Positions 1 to 9,600 of a DNA stretch of 64,000 nucleotides are shown here, piece by piece (within the stretch, counting starts at the first letter, position 1; each line of letters begins with the position of its first letter). The DNA comes from Chitinophaga arvensicola (GTDB lineage Bacteria; Bacteroidota; Bacteroidia; Chitinophagales; Chitinophagaceae). Below the pieces are notes generated by a model. It was not told the origin of the DNA. It was given only the letters and a program-made list of their open reading frames with translations, and did no database searches. The stretch lies in contig NZ_FOJG01000002.1 in assembly GCF_900110835.1 (NCBI RefSeq), forward strand, positions 310,001-374,000, given 5' to 3'. Made by a program: the position numbers and the translations under genes.

Positions 1-506
1 AGAAAGAGACTGATGGCTTTCCGGAATACCTGTGCCCAGCCTGGTACTGAAAACATGGAAGGATTAAACAACTGCACAAAAGTGAAAACCAGATACAACA
101 CATAAATCCAGGTAATCGGGTTTCTTGTGTACTTAAAGTATCTTTCCTTGTGTACCGTTTTACGGATATAGATTCCCAGGAAAGTAGTGGCAGTGAGTAG
201 ATCCACGGCAATCCCCACCGGCAATATATCATGTACCATCCTGTTGATGTAGAATACAAAAACGGATAATATCATACACAGATAGAATCCGAGTTCTGTA
301 TGCAGCAGGCTAACTATAACAGCGGTGGCGCCCACCATGCCAGCGGCGAGTACAATACCCAGGATGAAATTTATTTTGATCAGTATGGCGAATCCGACGG
401 CTATACAGGCCATCAGCAGATAACCCAGGGGATTCATGCGTCCTCCCAGTGCCTTACTGCTCAATTCCAGCAGTACATTTTTTTTATTTGGATAATAGTT
501 ACTCAC
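1..506 (-). CDS. O-antigen ligase/polymerase-like membrane protein (5' part only)
   Basis: The gene runs off the left edge; 168 codons are visible from a GTG start at 506. The start is chosen because a TAA lies eight codons upstream in the same frame and no ATG comes before conserved-looking hydrophobic sequence. The product begins with a short polar stretch (SNYYPNKKN) and then has about four hydrophobic helices separated by short loops, ending near PSMFSVPGWAQVFRKA. This layout is typical of Wzy/O-antigen ligase family proteins, which join or polymerise lipid-linked sugar repeats on the outer face of the inner membrane. It is the last visible gene of a minus-strand exopolysaccharide operon, after the glycosyltransferase and a tiny ORF. 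The family call is inference because the periplasmic loop and the catalytic region are outside the window. Confidence 0.7.
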   Translation of the reverse strand, partial: MSNYYPNKKNVLLELSSKALGGRMNPLGYLLMACIAVGFAILIKINFILGIVLAAGMVGATAVIVSLLHTELGFYLCMILSVFVFYINRMVHDILPVGIAVDLLTATTFLGIYIRKTVHKERYFKYTRNPITWIYVLYLVFTFVQLFNPSMFSVPGWAQVFRKAISLF

Positions 507-524
507 TTTCAGGATGATTGTTTA

Positions 525-629
525 TCAGAAAAACATAATCTTAACGAACATGAAGATCATCACAAACGCCACAAAAACGGTTACTATGATCTCCAGTACA
601 TTGTCGTCGCTAAACCGGTTGTTTTCCAT
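525..629 (-). CDS. Tiny single-helix membrane protein (34 codons), hypothetical
   Basis: ATG at 629 lies four bases after the stop of the glycosyltransferase gene. The reading frame ends in a double stop (TGA TAA), 18 bases before the GTG of the next gene. The product has a polar, acidic N-terminus (MENNRFSDDN) and then one continuous hydrophobic segment of about 24 residues. Tight spacing on both sides suggests a translated operon member. It matches no family that I recognise. It could be a small membrane partner of the polymerase/ligase, or a spurious frame; the spacing is the main support. Confidence 0.45.
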   Translation of the reverse strand: MENNRFSDDNVLEIIVTVFVAFVMIFMFVKIMFF

Positions 630-633
630 TTTT

Positions 634-1845
634 TCAGTTATTAAGTGTATGATAGTGGCGGCTCAGTTGCAGCACACTATTGTTCCAGGTATGTGTTAAA
701 GCAAAATCCCTGCGCTCCTTTGATGTAGCTTTCGCATCCGGATGTGCCAGTGCATTTTCAATCTCAACAATATACGCTTCTTTGTTATTACACAGATTTA
801 CGTAAGATGCAAATAGTTGCATGGTAGCGGTACTGGTGGCAACCACCGGTTTGCCCATAGCCAGGTACTCGTCAATTTTACGGGGGTAATTACCAATGGT
901 CATATCATTCACGACCTGCGGATTGATACAGACGTCGAATGCGGCAATATAACCCGGCAATTGAGCAGGGGGCTTACTACCGGTGAAATGTATATTGGGC
1001 AGATCGTGCAAGCGGCTGTTGAGGAAACGGTCATCTTCAGGTCCTACGAGTACAATATTCCAATCTGGCCGGTTGGTAGCAATATGTTCCAGCACGGCGA
1101 TATCAAGACGTGTAGAGATAAGGGCACCTACATAACCGATCAACGGTTTTTTGAGCGCAGCGATATCTTCCGGTACGCTGTTAAGTCCGTCTTCCGGTAA
1201 ATTATCAAAATCACATCCCTGCCCTATATCAAAAGAAGACGGATTATGTTGCCTTCCATAATCGGCCAGCCAGGCGGAATTGGCGGCTACGAGGGTCGAC
1301 TTTTGCATCAGCTTTGTTTCCAAGCGCTTGCCATGCTTTTGAAAATAAGCCTGACTGGTGAGATTGTCCCGTATATAGTAAATGCTGGCAGTAACATTGT
1401 TCAGCATTTCTGCGAGATAGAAGCCACGGAAAAAGTCGTTGTCGTTGAACAATACAATTTCCCCGAAGCCCAGTTGTGCAGTGGCTTTATTAATTTCCCG
1501 GGCAATCCGCTGATTATTGATGCGGTTGAAGAAATCAAACAATCCATTGAACGGAATCCAGTTAACTGATTCAAGAACCGTTCTGGGAGCCAGAGTCCAG
1601 AGCTGAGGAGTTACCTGCTGCAAGTCATTTATCTCGCCACGCAGGCTTTTTACGGCATTCTGCACTTTATTGTCGCCACGGGAGCGAAGCATGGAAATCC
1701 TGTCAGGGGCGCGGTTTACGTATAGCACGCGGTTATATTTGGACAATTCCAGGGCAATATTTTTACAATTACTGCCAATGGAAATATCCCAGGACTGTAG
1801 CCCGACTATGACGATATTTTTGCCACTGATCATCTTGTTTTCCAT
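634..1845 (-). CDS. Glycosyltransferase, GT-B fold (TuaH/GT4-like)
   Basis: A 403-residue cytoplasmic protein that probably transfers a sugar from a nucleotide donor to the growing lipid-linked repeat unit. The N-terminus has an IVIVGLQSWD strand and the YVNRAPDR motif seen in TuaH-like glycosyltransferases. The C-terminal half has a Rossmann-like core (LIGYVGALIS, WNIVLVGPEDD) and the donor-binding region PRKIDEYLAMGKPVVAT near residues 320-336. The ATG at 1845 overlaps the end of the flippase gene by 16 bases, and a second ATG four codons on (1833) is also possible. The overlap shows translational coupling within the exopolysaccharide operon. Donor and acceptor sugars cannot be read from sequence. 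Confidence 0.85.
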   Translation of the reverse strand: MENKMISGKNIVIVGLQSWDISIGSNCKNIALELSKYNRVLYVNRAPDRISMLRSRGDNKVQNAVKSLRGEINDLQQVTPQLWTLAPRTVLESVNWIPFNGLFDFFNRINNQRIAREINKATAQLGFGEIVLFNDNDFFRGFYLAEMLNNVTASIYYIRDNLTSQAYFQKHGKRLETKLMQKSTLVAANSAWLADYGRQHNPSSFDIGQGCDFDNLPEDGLNSVPEDIAALKKPLIGYVGALISTRLDIAVLEHIATNRPDWNIVLVGPEDDRFLNSRLHDLPNIHFTGSKPPAQLPGYIAAFDVCINPQVVNDMTIGNYPRKIDEYLAMGKPVVATSTATMQLFASYVNLCNNKEAYIVEIENALAHPDAKATSKERRDFALTHTWNNSVLQLSRHYHTLNN

Positions 1846-3179
1846 TTTAAAATAAAGCGTTGTTGAAAAACGGACAGCATATCAGGATAAAACCTGAACA
1901 TATATTGGAATACACTGAACATGCTTACCTGCAATGTTCTGTATAAAATTGTCTGCGTAATAATGAGGCAGATGCCATAAGATACCATCATACCATAAGC
2001 GGTACCTACCAATCCAAATTTAGAGGTAAACAGTAAACAGATACCTACATTGAGTATAGCGGTAGTGGTCATTACCACAAAGTTGGTGCGTGGCCTGCCG
2101 ATGGAGTCCATGATGGTGCCGAACTGTTTGATGAAGGGAAGGAAGAGACCATACAATACGGTGATCTGTAAGAGGGCGCTTGCTTCCACATATCCTTTAC
2201 CAGCGATGATCATAATAATCTGTTTCGGAAACAGGAAGATAACCAGGCTAACAGGAACGGCAATGGCGAGAATGCTGCCCACTGCTTTCTCATAGTAAAA
2301 TTTCACTTTACCAAGATTACCATCTTCCATCATCTTCGCACTTTTCGGGAAGAGGATATCACCCAATACCTGTGAAGGCACATCTATCAGGTTGGAGATC
2401 CGAAGGCACACACTGTATAATGCCACCGCAGATGTAGAGATGACCGAAGAAACGATAAACTGGTCGGTATTCCGGAAGAGGGAAGAGCTGATATTGGTAC
2501 CAAAAACGTATTTGCCGAAGTGCCATAAACGGGCTGTCCAGGCCTTATCCGTACGGAAACTGAAGTACAGAAATTTCCTGGCAAAAAGGTAGGAGACCAG
2601 TACACCGGTAGCCAGACCGATATTAAAATAAATGATCAGCGCAGTCAGACTTACTTCATGATTCACCAGCAGGTGTACCACGATACAGGTAAAGGATACG
2701 CCCTGTCTGCTGAGGTAAGACCAGAACACGCCTTTGAAGTCAGCATTGGCATTCTGTATCCATTCAAACTGGGAAAAAGGAATGAGCAGTAACAGTCCTG
2801 GCAGAAACAGATACATCACATGTGACAGGCGTGGCGCCTGGAGTACATTGCTCAGCGGTGTAATAAAAGCGGCAATCAATATTCCGATAAGAACAGTGAT
2901 AATCACATTCATCGTCAGCGCAGCGCTTTGTATCGCGCTGTGTTCTGTTATGTGAGAGCTGTTGATATATTTAATCACGGCATTTTTAACGAGCGACTGG
3001 CGTACAATTTCTATCAGTCCGGTATATGCCAGGAAAAGGTTCCACACGCCCATATCAGGTTTGGTCAGCGACCGGGTTAGTACCAGTACGCTGCCAATGC
3101 CGAAGAGCAACACGGCTGCTTTCTGGGCACCACTGTAAATGCCGGACTTTAACCAATAAGTATATTTCTGATCACTCAT
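1830..3179 (-). CDS. Polysaccharide flippase, Wzx/MATE-like
   Basis: A 449-residue integral membrane protein with about 12 hydrophobic helices and short polar loops. The N-terminus (YTYWLKSGIYSGAQKAAVLLFGIGSVLVLTR) fits the polysaccharide-transport (PST) branch of the MOP exporter superfamily. Such proteins flip undecaprenyl-linked repeat units across the inner membrane. The gene follows the acyltransferase by 27 bases and overlaps the glycosyltransferase, so it sits inside one operon with the Wzc-like gene upstream and the polymerase-like gene downstream. Together they fit a Wzx/Wzy-dependent pathway. No sign of truncation. Confidence 0.87.
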   Translation of the reverse strand: MSDQKYTYWLKSGIYSGAQKAAVLLFGIGSVLVLTRSLTKPDMGVWNLFLAYTGLIEIVRQSLVKNAVIKYINSSHITEHSAIQSAALTMNVIITVLIGILIAAFITPLSNVLQAPRLSHVMYLFLPGLLLLIPFSQFEWIQNANADFKGVFWSYLSRQGVSFTCIVVHLLVNHEVSLTALIIYFNIGLATGVLVSYLFARKFLYFSFRTDKAWTARLWHFGKYVFGTNISSSLFRNTDQFIVSSVISTSAVALYSVCLRISNLIDVPSQVLGDILFPKSAKMMEDGNLGKVKFYYEKAVGSILAIAVPVSLVIFLFPKQIIMIIAGKGYVEASALLQITVLYGLFLPFIKQFGTIMDSIGRPRTNFVVMTTTAILNVGICLLFTSKFGLVGTAYGMMVSYGICLIITQTILYRTLQVSMFSVFQYMFRFYPDMLSVFQQRFILKWKTR

Positions 3180-3206
3180 CTTTTCAGTATCGTAAACGGT
3201 TAATAT

Positions 3207-4307
3207 TTAAATAGCTGCTGGCTTTACTTGCTTTTCTCCTGGCCGGTCGAGGCTGAATAGCCACCAGGCTCCCATTTGCATCGCTAACCGGTAAAACGTG
3301 ATAGAGAGTACAATAGACGTGGTGATACATATCACCATGAGCCAGGGGAGGCTGTGCAGACCGAGTACTTTTACAAAAAATATCCGGGTGGCAGAGGCAA
3401 TCAATACATGCAGCAGGTAGATGTAAAGGGAATGAAACCCTACTATTCTCAAAATACCCGCAACGTTGTAACGTTGCAGGATAAACGAAACATTATAAAC
3501 AAACGCGCATCCTGTGAGGGCAATGGCGGCAAACAGCAATGGCTGGTGGTGTTCTATATAAAGATTGTCGTGCATGGCCAGATTCTTCTGCAGAAAATAA
3601 TATTGTCCTGCAATAAAAAACGGCAGCAATCCAATAAACACTTTCCAGGAGCTATATACCGGCGTATATTTTTCATCCAGCAACTTTCCCCCGATGAGAT
3701 CGCCCAATGCGAAGAACAGGTAAAAGTGAAAGATGTCGTATACCAGTCCGAGGTCGATATGATGCACAGATACATAATCTGAATACCAATACATCCCCAC
3801 ACCCAATATCAGCTGCAGTGACAACGGAAAATGCAGTTTGGCTTTTGTAAGGATATACAACACGCTTACATTAAACAGTGCCAGCAGGTACCAGAACTGA
3901 TCCAGTCTTCTCGGGTAGGAGAAGATATACAGGTAGTCGGTGGCGCTGCGGTCGGCATTTACAACATTATTCATCACCAGTTGAATGGAGATCTGGATAA
4001 ACGCCCAAAGTACATATGGATAGAACAGCGTGCTGAATCTTGCCTGGATTAACCGGCGTACGCCTTTTTTAGCCATGCTTTTCGCCAGGAAGGCGCCGGA
4101 CAGGATAAAAAAGAGCGGCATCCGGAAGCTGTAAAAAATAATATTTGCATGATCCAGGTAGGAGAAAGTATCCTGGCTCAGTTCCGCGCGTGACAAGCCT
4201 TCAAAGACATGACGGTAGACCACCAGTATAATGGCGATGGCCCGTGCATAATCTATCCATGCTAAACGACTGCTCTGATTGGCAATGCTCACGTTTGGAA
4301 ATTTCAT
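3207..4307 (-). CDS. Membrane acyltransferase, acyltransferase-3 family
   Basis: A 366-residue protein with about ten hydrophobic helices. The N-terminal motif of the family is present: WIDYARAIAI with D19 and R22, then H33 in VYRHVFEG. These residues belong to the active-site region of acyltransferase-3 enzymes, which add O-acyl groups, often acetyl, to surface sugars. The gene starts 15 bases after the Wzc-like gene and ends 27 bases before the flippase gene, so it very likely decorates the polymer made by this operon. The acyl donor and the modified sugar are not visible from sequence. A related but distinct acyltransferase lies at 15414-16601. Confidence 0.87.
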   Translation of the reverse strand: MKFPNVSIANQSSRLAWIDYARAIAIILVVYRHVFEGLSRAELSQDTFSYLDHANIIFYSFRMPLFFILSGAFLAKSMAKKGVRRLIQARFSTLFYPYVLWAFIQISIQLVMNNVVNADRSATDYLYIFSYPRRLDQFWYLLALFNVSVLYILTKAKLHFPLSLQLILGVGMYWYSDYVSVHHIDLGLVYDIFHFYLFFALGDLIGGKLLDEKYTPVYSSWKVFIGLLPFFIAGQYYFLQKNLAMHDNLYIEHHQPLLFAAIALTGCAFVYNVSFILQRYNVAGILRIVGFHSLYIYLLHVLIASATRIFFVKVLGLHSLPWLMVICITTSIVLSITFYRLAMQMGAWWLFSLDRPGEKQVKPAAI

Positions 4308-4322
4308 TTATTGTTTTTGTGG

Positions 4323-6509
4323 TTATACATTCATGTTGTCGAACTGAACATAGTTTAATACAGCGCCCGTAAATTTCCCGTTGAGGGATTGAAGGAACTG
4401 TATAGAGTCCTTGTCAGTTTGCTTGATAGTGGATGTAGCAGAAACAATGGAGATAATAGAATCTGTATATGCTAACAGCTCTTTGGTATCGGCACGTTGA
4501 TTCAACGCGGCGCCTTCCAGTAATATATAATCATACTCGTTGGCCAGATCCTTCAGATAAACGAGGAGATTATGTTCTCCCAATATTTCTGCAGGGGTAT
4601 AGTCTCCACCTTCGCAGCCAATAATATCCACACCTTCAATATCGGTTGATTTGATAATTGATTTTACCGCTTCAAAATTATACCTGTTGTCAGGGAAAGC
4701 AAATGATTCCAGTGAAGGAGATGCTTCAAACTGTTGTGTTAAGGTATTGTGCGAGAAATTGGTGTCAATGAGCAGCACTTTCTTTTTGCTTAAGCTGAGA
4801 CTGTGTGCCAGTGCTTTGATGATGGTACTTTTGCCTTCGCCGGGTCTGGCGCTGGTTACCAGGAATATCTTTGCATTACTGCTTTCTATTTCAAAACGCA
4901 GTTTGCGGAGATTTTCGCGGAATACTGCTTCCGGAATATTTTTCGTGTGTTCGTTGGCGAATACGGCGTTGAGTGATGATTTTTTGAGATTCACTTTGTT
5001 GATCACGCTCAGCAATTTCAGGTCGATGGCGCGTTGGAAGTGGGAAGGTGTTTTGATAGATACATCAATGTATTCCTGTACGATGACGAGTATACAGCAG
5101 AAGATGAACATACACACACCGGATAAACCGAGGATGATCAGTCTTTTGGACGGCTCCGGCTCTACTGCCGGCTGGCCATAAAGTGTCTGGCGGAAATTAT
5201 CCTGTGGTGCCACTTTATTATTCATGGCGGCGTCATAACGGCCTTTGATGTTTTCGTATTCCTGCTGGGCCATGTCTACTTCTTTCTGTAAAGCAACGTT
5301 GGTGGCGCCTCTGGAGGCAGCTGCACCCACCTGGCTGTTCAGCGAGCGGATGTTTTGCTGATAGGCGGCCACATTTTGGCGGGCAGAAGAGATCTGAACT
5401 TCCAGGTCGCTTTTGCGCTGAATGAGATCTGCTTTCGACACCGTTCCGGTAGCAGGGGCGGCGCTGGCCATGCTCGACAGTTTGGCGTTGTAATCCGCTT
5501 TCAGCTTATTGTACTTGGCGTATAATTCCTGGTCGTTGGAACCTTTGTTGACATATTCGTTATAAGCGGCATTTTTCTGGTTACGCAGGTTGCTTAACTC
5601 TGCGTTGGCAGAGGTGGTGGCGCTGCTGGCCTGTGCATTGGATTTATCCATTTCCGCAATCTTGGCATTGATCTGTTGAAGCGCCATGGTTGCCACATTC
5701 AGACTGCTGTTTTCGTCTGCCAGCTTGTTTTCAAAATTGCTTATCTGACTGAGTTTGCTGGTACTTTCCAGTGATACATCGAGGCTGCCGAGTGTTTTTA
5801 CCTTACCGAGTTTATCATTCAGTTCTTCTCTTTTCTGATCGGCCAGTTTAGACAATGTTTCAATAGACTGCACGTTCTGCTGTGCCCTGGAAGATTCATT
5901 GTTACGGAAAAATTCGGTGATCAGCTGGTTTACTGCATAAGCAGCCAGTTCCGGTTCAATGGAACGGTATTGAATATCTATATAGTCTGTACGTTGAACA
6001 CGGCCAACATACAGTTGTTTTCTCATTGTTTCCAGGTCGTATTTGTAGACCTTCAGGGCCTCCTGTATTTTACGTTCTTCAGGATCGTAAGAACTAAGGA
6101 GTGTTTCTGTTTTGTATTTATTCTTCAGGATCTCAATCGCCTTGGGCACATTCAGATTTTTGAAGCCCGGTTCTTTTTTCTCTTCACTGGTCAGATGACG
6201 GTATGCTTTCTGAGGGTTTTCCAAATCATGGAGCATCATAGTGTAGGAGAGCATACTCAATACTTTATAGGATTGTAATGCTTCCGTTACGTTGTTGAAT
6301 TTTACATCAATTTCATAAATGTTGAAATTTTCATCTTTCAGTTTTACGACATCAGTAGTGGTGAAGCCGGTAGCCATCTGGGCTACAGACTTGTATAAAC
6401 GGTTTTGATTCATTGTCAGCCCAAAGGCTGCAGCAACGGCTAACAAGGTGCAGAAAAGGATAAACCATTTTCTTCGGAGTAACGACTTAAATAAATAAAT
6501 GAGATCCAT
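4323..6509 (-). CDS. Wzc-like polysaccharide co-polymerase with C-terminal BY-kinase-type ATPase domain
   Basis: A 728-residue inner-membrane protein expected to control chain length and export of the exopolysaccharide. It has a Wzz-type N-terminal domain with a helix at about residues 13-33, a long periplasmic coiled coil (about 190-430), a second helix near 455-478, and a cytoplasmic ATPase domain. The ATPase has a Walker A motif (SARPGEGKST, near residue 555), a Walker A' (VLLIDTNFSH) and an acidic strand (YDYILLEGAAL). Two usual features of bacterial tyrosine kinases differ: Walker A' reads DTNF, and the C-terminus (VLNYVQFDNMNV) lacks a tyrosine cluster. First gene of the operon; its promoter should lie within 6510-6552. 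Confidence 0.88.
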   Translation of the reverse strand: MDLIYLFKSLLRRKWFILFCTLLAVAAAFGLTMNQNRLYKSVAQMATGFTTTDVVKLKDENFNIYEIDVKFNNVTEALQSYKVLSMLSYTMMLHDLENPQKAYRHLTSEEKKEPGFKNLNVPKAIEILKNKYKTETLLSSYDPEERKIQEALKVYKYDLETMRKQLYVGRVQRTDYIDIQYRSIEPELAAYAVNQLITEFFRNNESSRAQQNVQSIETLSKLADQKREELNDKLGKVKTLGSLDVSLESTSKLSQISNFENKLADENSSLNVATMALQQINAKIAEMDKSNAQASSATTSANAELSNLRNQKNAAYNEYVNKGSNDQELYAKYNKLKADYNAKLSSMASAAPATGTVSKADLIQRKSDLEVQISSARQNVAAYQQNIRSLNSQVGAAASRGATNVALQKEVDMAQQEYENIKGRYDAAMNNKVAPQDNFRQTLYGQPAVEPEPSKRLIILGLSGVCMFIFCCILVIVQEYIDVSIKTPSHFQRAIDLKLLSVINKVNLKKSSLNAVFANEHTKNIPEAVFRENLRKLRFEIESSNAKIFLVTSARPGEGKSTIIKALAHSLSLSKKKVLLIDTNFSHNTLTQQFEASPSLESFAFPDNRYNFEAVKSIIKSTDIEGVDIIGCEGGDYTPAEILGEHNLLVYLKDLANEYDYILLEGAALNQRADTKELLAYTDSIISIVSATSTIKQTDKDSIQFLQSLNGKFTGAVLNYVQFDNMNV

Positions 6510-6552
6510 ATTGTCGGATTCTATAAAGTATTAAAAAAATTAATTTGATAGA

Positions 6553-6591
6553 TTCGAAAAAATCCGGTGTGCTAGACCGGATTTTTTCGAA
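6553..6591 (-). terminator. Strong hairpin terminator after the giant secreted-protein gene
   Basis: Perfect 16-bp inverted repeat (6553-6568 with 6576-6591) around a 7-base loop. It lies 12 bases after the stop codon of the 6604-13335 gene. Read on the minus strand, the second arm carries a run of six T. It should separate the giant gene from the exopolysaccharide operon, so that operon needs its own promoter in the short AT-rich stretch 6510-6552. Confidence 0.8.
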
Positions 6592-6603
6592 CCGGGTTAT
6601 AAA

Positions 6604-9600
6604 CTAGTTTTTGATCAGTTTGATAGTCTTCACTGCCGTACCGTTGCTGATTACCTGCAACATATAAACGCCTGCCGGCAGATTATAGCTGCTGAAATCA
6701 AGACGGAGTTGCTGTGTACCGGTGGCTACCTGCGGGAATGCTTTTCCGCTTACCAGTTGACCATCGGCTTTGTACAGTTTAAACGCAAGGTCTTTGCTGG
6801 TGCCTGTATTGTTGAGCTGCAGGATTACCTGACCCTGGAAAGGATTCGGATAAGCTGAGATCACTTCTACATTTCCTTTCAGACTTGCATTGGTGGTGTT
6901 TTTGTAAGTAACGCCTGCGGGTCTGCCCTGTATGGCCTGTAATCCGCTGGTGGTGTCTTTGGCGGTATAGCCGCTGATCACCATGGCACCGAGGTAACCG
7001 AAGGAAGAGGTAGCACCCAGGGAAACGTCTACAAACACACCGCCATTTTCATCCGGACGTACATCCGTTAAAGTTACTGTCTGGCTGATGTTGTTGGAGC
7101 AGTTCAGGGAAACGCTCTTACCATTGATCGCATAAACGGTTGTACGGTCGCCACCACCATCTCTGCTTCCGAAGAAGGTGAAAGAGTAGGACTGTGCCTG
7201 GTTCAATCCGTCGATGCGCAGTCTTGCAGCAGTACCGATATCCAGCCACCAGGTGCTTCTGATAACATTATCAGGATACACGCCGCTGTTGTTACCGGTG
7301 TTCATACCGAATGGATTTTCACCACTGAAGTTGTTGATAACGGTAACACTCAGACCAGAGTTGTTGCCTTCGTCATTCAACAGGTTGGCAAATACCTGAC
7401 CGGTCATCGGAACGTTGTTGGTATTGTTCCATGGTGCTCCAGCCGGGTTATCACGGTTGAAGTTCATGAACATGGTGTAAGCGTAAGTAGCTGCATTGGT
7501 CGTATTGCTGTAATCAGAATAGATGCTGCTGGCTACTGCTCTTACTTTGTAATAGTAAGTGGTGTTTTTGTTCAGGCTATTGTCCTGGTAGGTAGTTACA
7601 TTGGCGGCGGTAGTAGTCACCAGTGTGTAAGTACCATCATAGGTTAATGATCTCCATACTTCATAGCCTGTTTCATTGCTTGCTCTGTCGGTCCAGGTCA
7701 GTTTAATAGCGCTCTTGGAGATGCCAACCGCGTTGAGGTTATTTGGTGAAGTTGGTAAGCCGTTGTCGATGAATGACTGGAGTACCACTGCGCCCAGGTA
7801 ACCGAAACTGGAGCCGCTGCTACGTTTGAAGGTAAATTCAATATAGCCGTTTGCATCTGGTGTAAGACCGTTGATCTGAACAGTGTTGCTGGTGTTGGAA
7901 GCAGCGTTCAGGGTTACGGTTTGTCCGCCTGCAGTGTAATCAGTGTTCCTGTTATCAGTTACACCGGATCTGCTGCCGAAGAATACCAGGTTGTATTTCT
8001 TACCTGTTGGTACATTGGTAAAGCGCAGTTTGCGGATATTGTCGGATCCTTCGTAGTACTGGGTCATCATTACTGCGTCAGGATATACGCCACTGTTGTT
8101 ACCGGTTACAGCACCTAAGGTATTGGAACCCTGGATACCGTCTACCTGTACGAGGCTGATGCCGGTGTTCACACCGTTTTCATCAAGCAGGTTGCTGGTA
8201 GTTTTGCCGGCTGCCGGTGCGGTGGAAGTGTTATTCCATGGCGCTGGAGCAACAGGCGCTGATTCGTTGATGTTGATATAAACGTTGGTAATGGATTTGT
8301 CTTTCACCGATACGTTGAAGGTACGGCTTGCGCTGCCACCTTTATTATCTGTTACGGTGATAGTAATACCATTATAAGTACCAACGGCATTGTTACCAGG
8401 AGTGAGTGTCAGTACACCTGTACCGTTTCCTGTGTTGCTCAGGGTGGCGAATGCCGGTAATCCTGAAGCGGACAAGGTCAGGGTGTCTTCCGGATCATCT
8501 GTAGCAATCAGGTTCAATCTCAGGGTATCGCCCGTCTTCATCGCTACATTGCTGATAGCAGGAAGTACAGGGAGATTGTTACCGGTGGTGATCTTAACGC
8601 TGTCACTGTAACGTGCGCCGTAGCCATTAACTGCTTTCACCGCATATGCGTAGGTGGAATTCGCCTTGGCAGTGCTGTCGGTGTAAGTAATGGTGTTGGC
8701 TGCAGTTGATTTCAGCAGGGTATAGGCGCCTTTCAGTGAATCGGCACGGTATACGTCATAGCTTACTTCATTGTAAGCGAAATCTGTCCAGGTCAGTTTC
8801 ACACCTTTGGTGGCCTGTGTGGCAGCAAGGTTACCTGGTTTTGCCGGAGGAGTCTGATCATCATAAGATTCGTCGATGATCATGGCGTTCAGGTAAGAAT
8901 ATTGAGAACCGGCACCACTTGTTAAGTCGAGTGTTACTTCACCGCTGGCGTTTGGTACAATGTTGCTCAGTGATACGGTGTTGGTCGTATTGCTTGCAGC
9001 ATTCAGGGTAACAGACGCACCATTTACAGTGTACACGGAGGTACGGTTATCTGTTACACTTCCACGGCTACCGAAGAAGGTAAATTTGTATTTGTAAGCG
9101 GCGCCTGTTTTCAGACCGGTGAATTTGATGGTCTGTTTGACGGTGCTGCTCCAGTAAGCGGTGATCATTACGTTGTCTGGATATACACCGGAGTTGTTGC
9201 CGGTAGTAGCACCCAGTACGTTACTACCATTGGTCAGGTTCTGCCATGGTGTCATGATCTGGAACCCGATGGTGGTAGGTGTTAAGCTGGAATCTTTCAG
9301 ATTGGAGTAGGTATCGTTCAGCGCTGGCTGTTTGGTGGTGTTGTTCCAGTAACCGCCGCTCAGTAAGGTACCATCTGTAAAGTCAATGTATACACGTTTA
9401 TTAGGGTTCAGCACATTCACCACGATGTTGAATGTCTTACTGTCTGTACCACCACTACCTGAAATAGTTACGGTAACAGGATAGAAGCCTGCGTCTGCAT
9501 TGGTCGGATTCACCTGGATGGTCGCTGTGTTGCTGTTAGGAACAAGCGTTGCAAAAGATGGTAATCCGCTGGCAGTCCATGTCAGTACATCTCCCTGGTT

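Noticed and set aside
300..644. 114-codon plus-strand frame at the left edge
   Set aside because: Antisense to the polymerase-like gene, whose helices read clearly on the minus strand.
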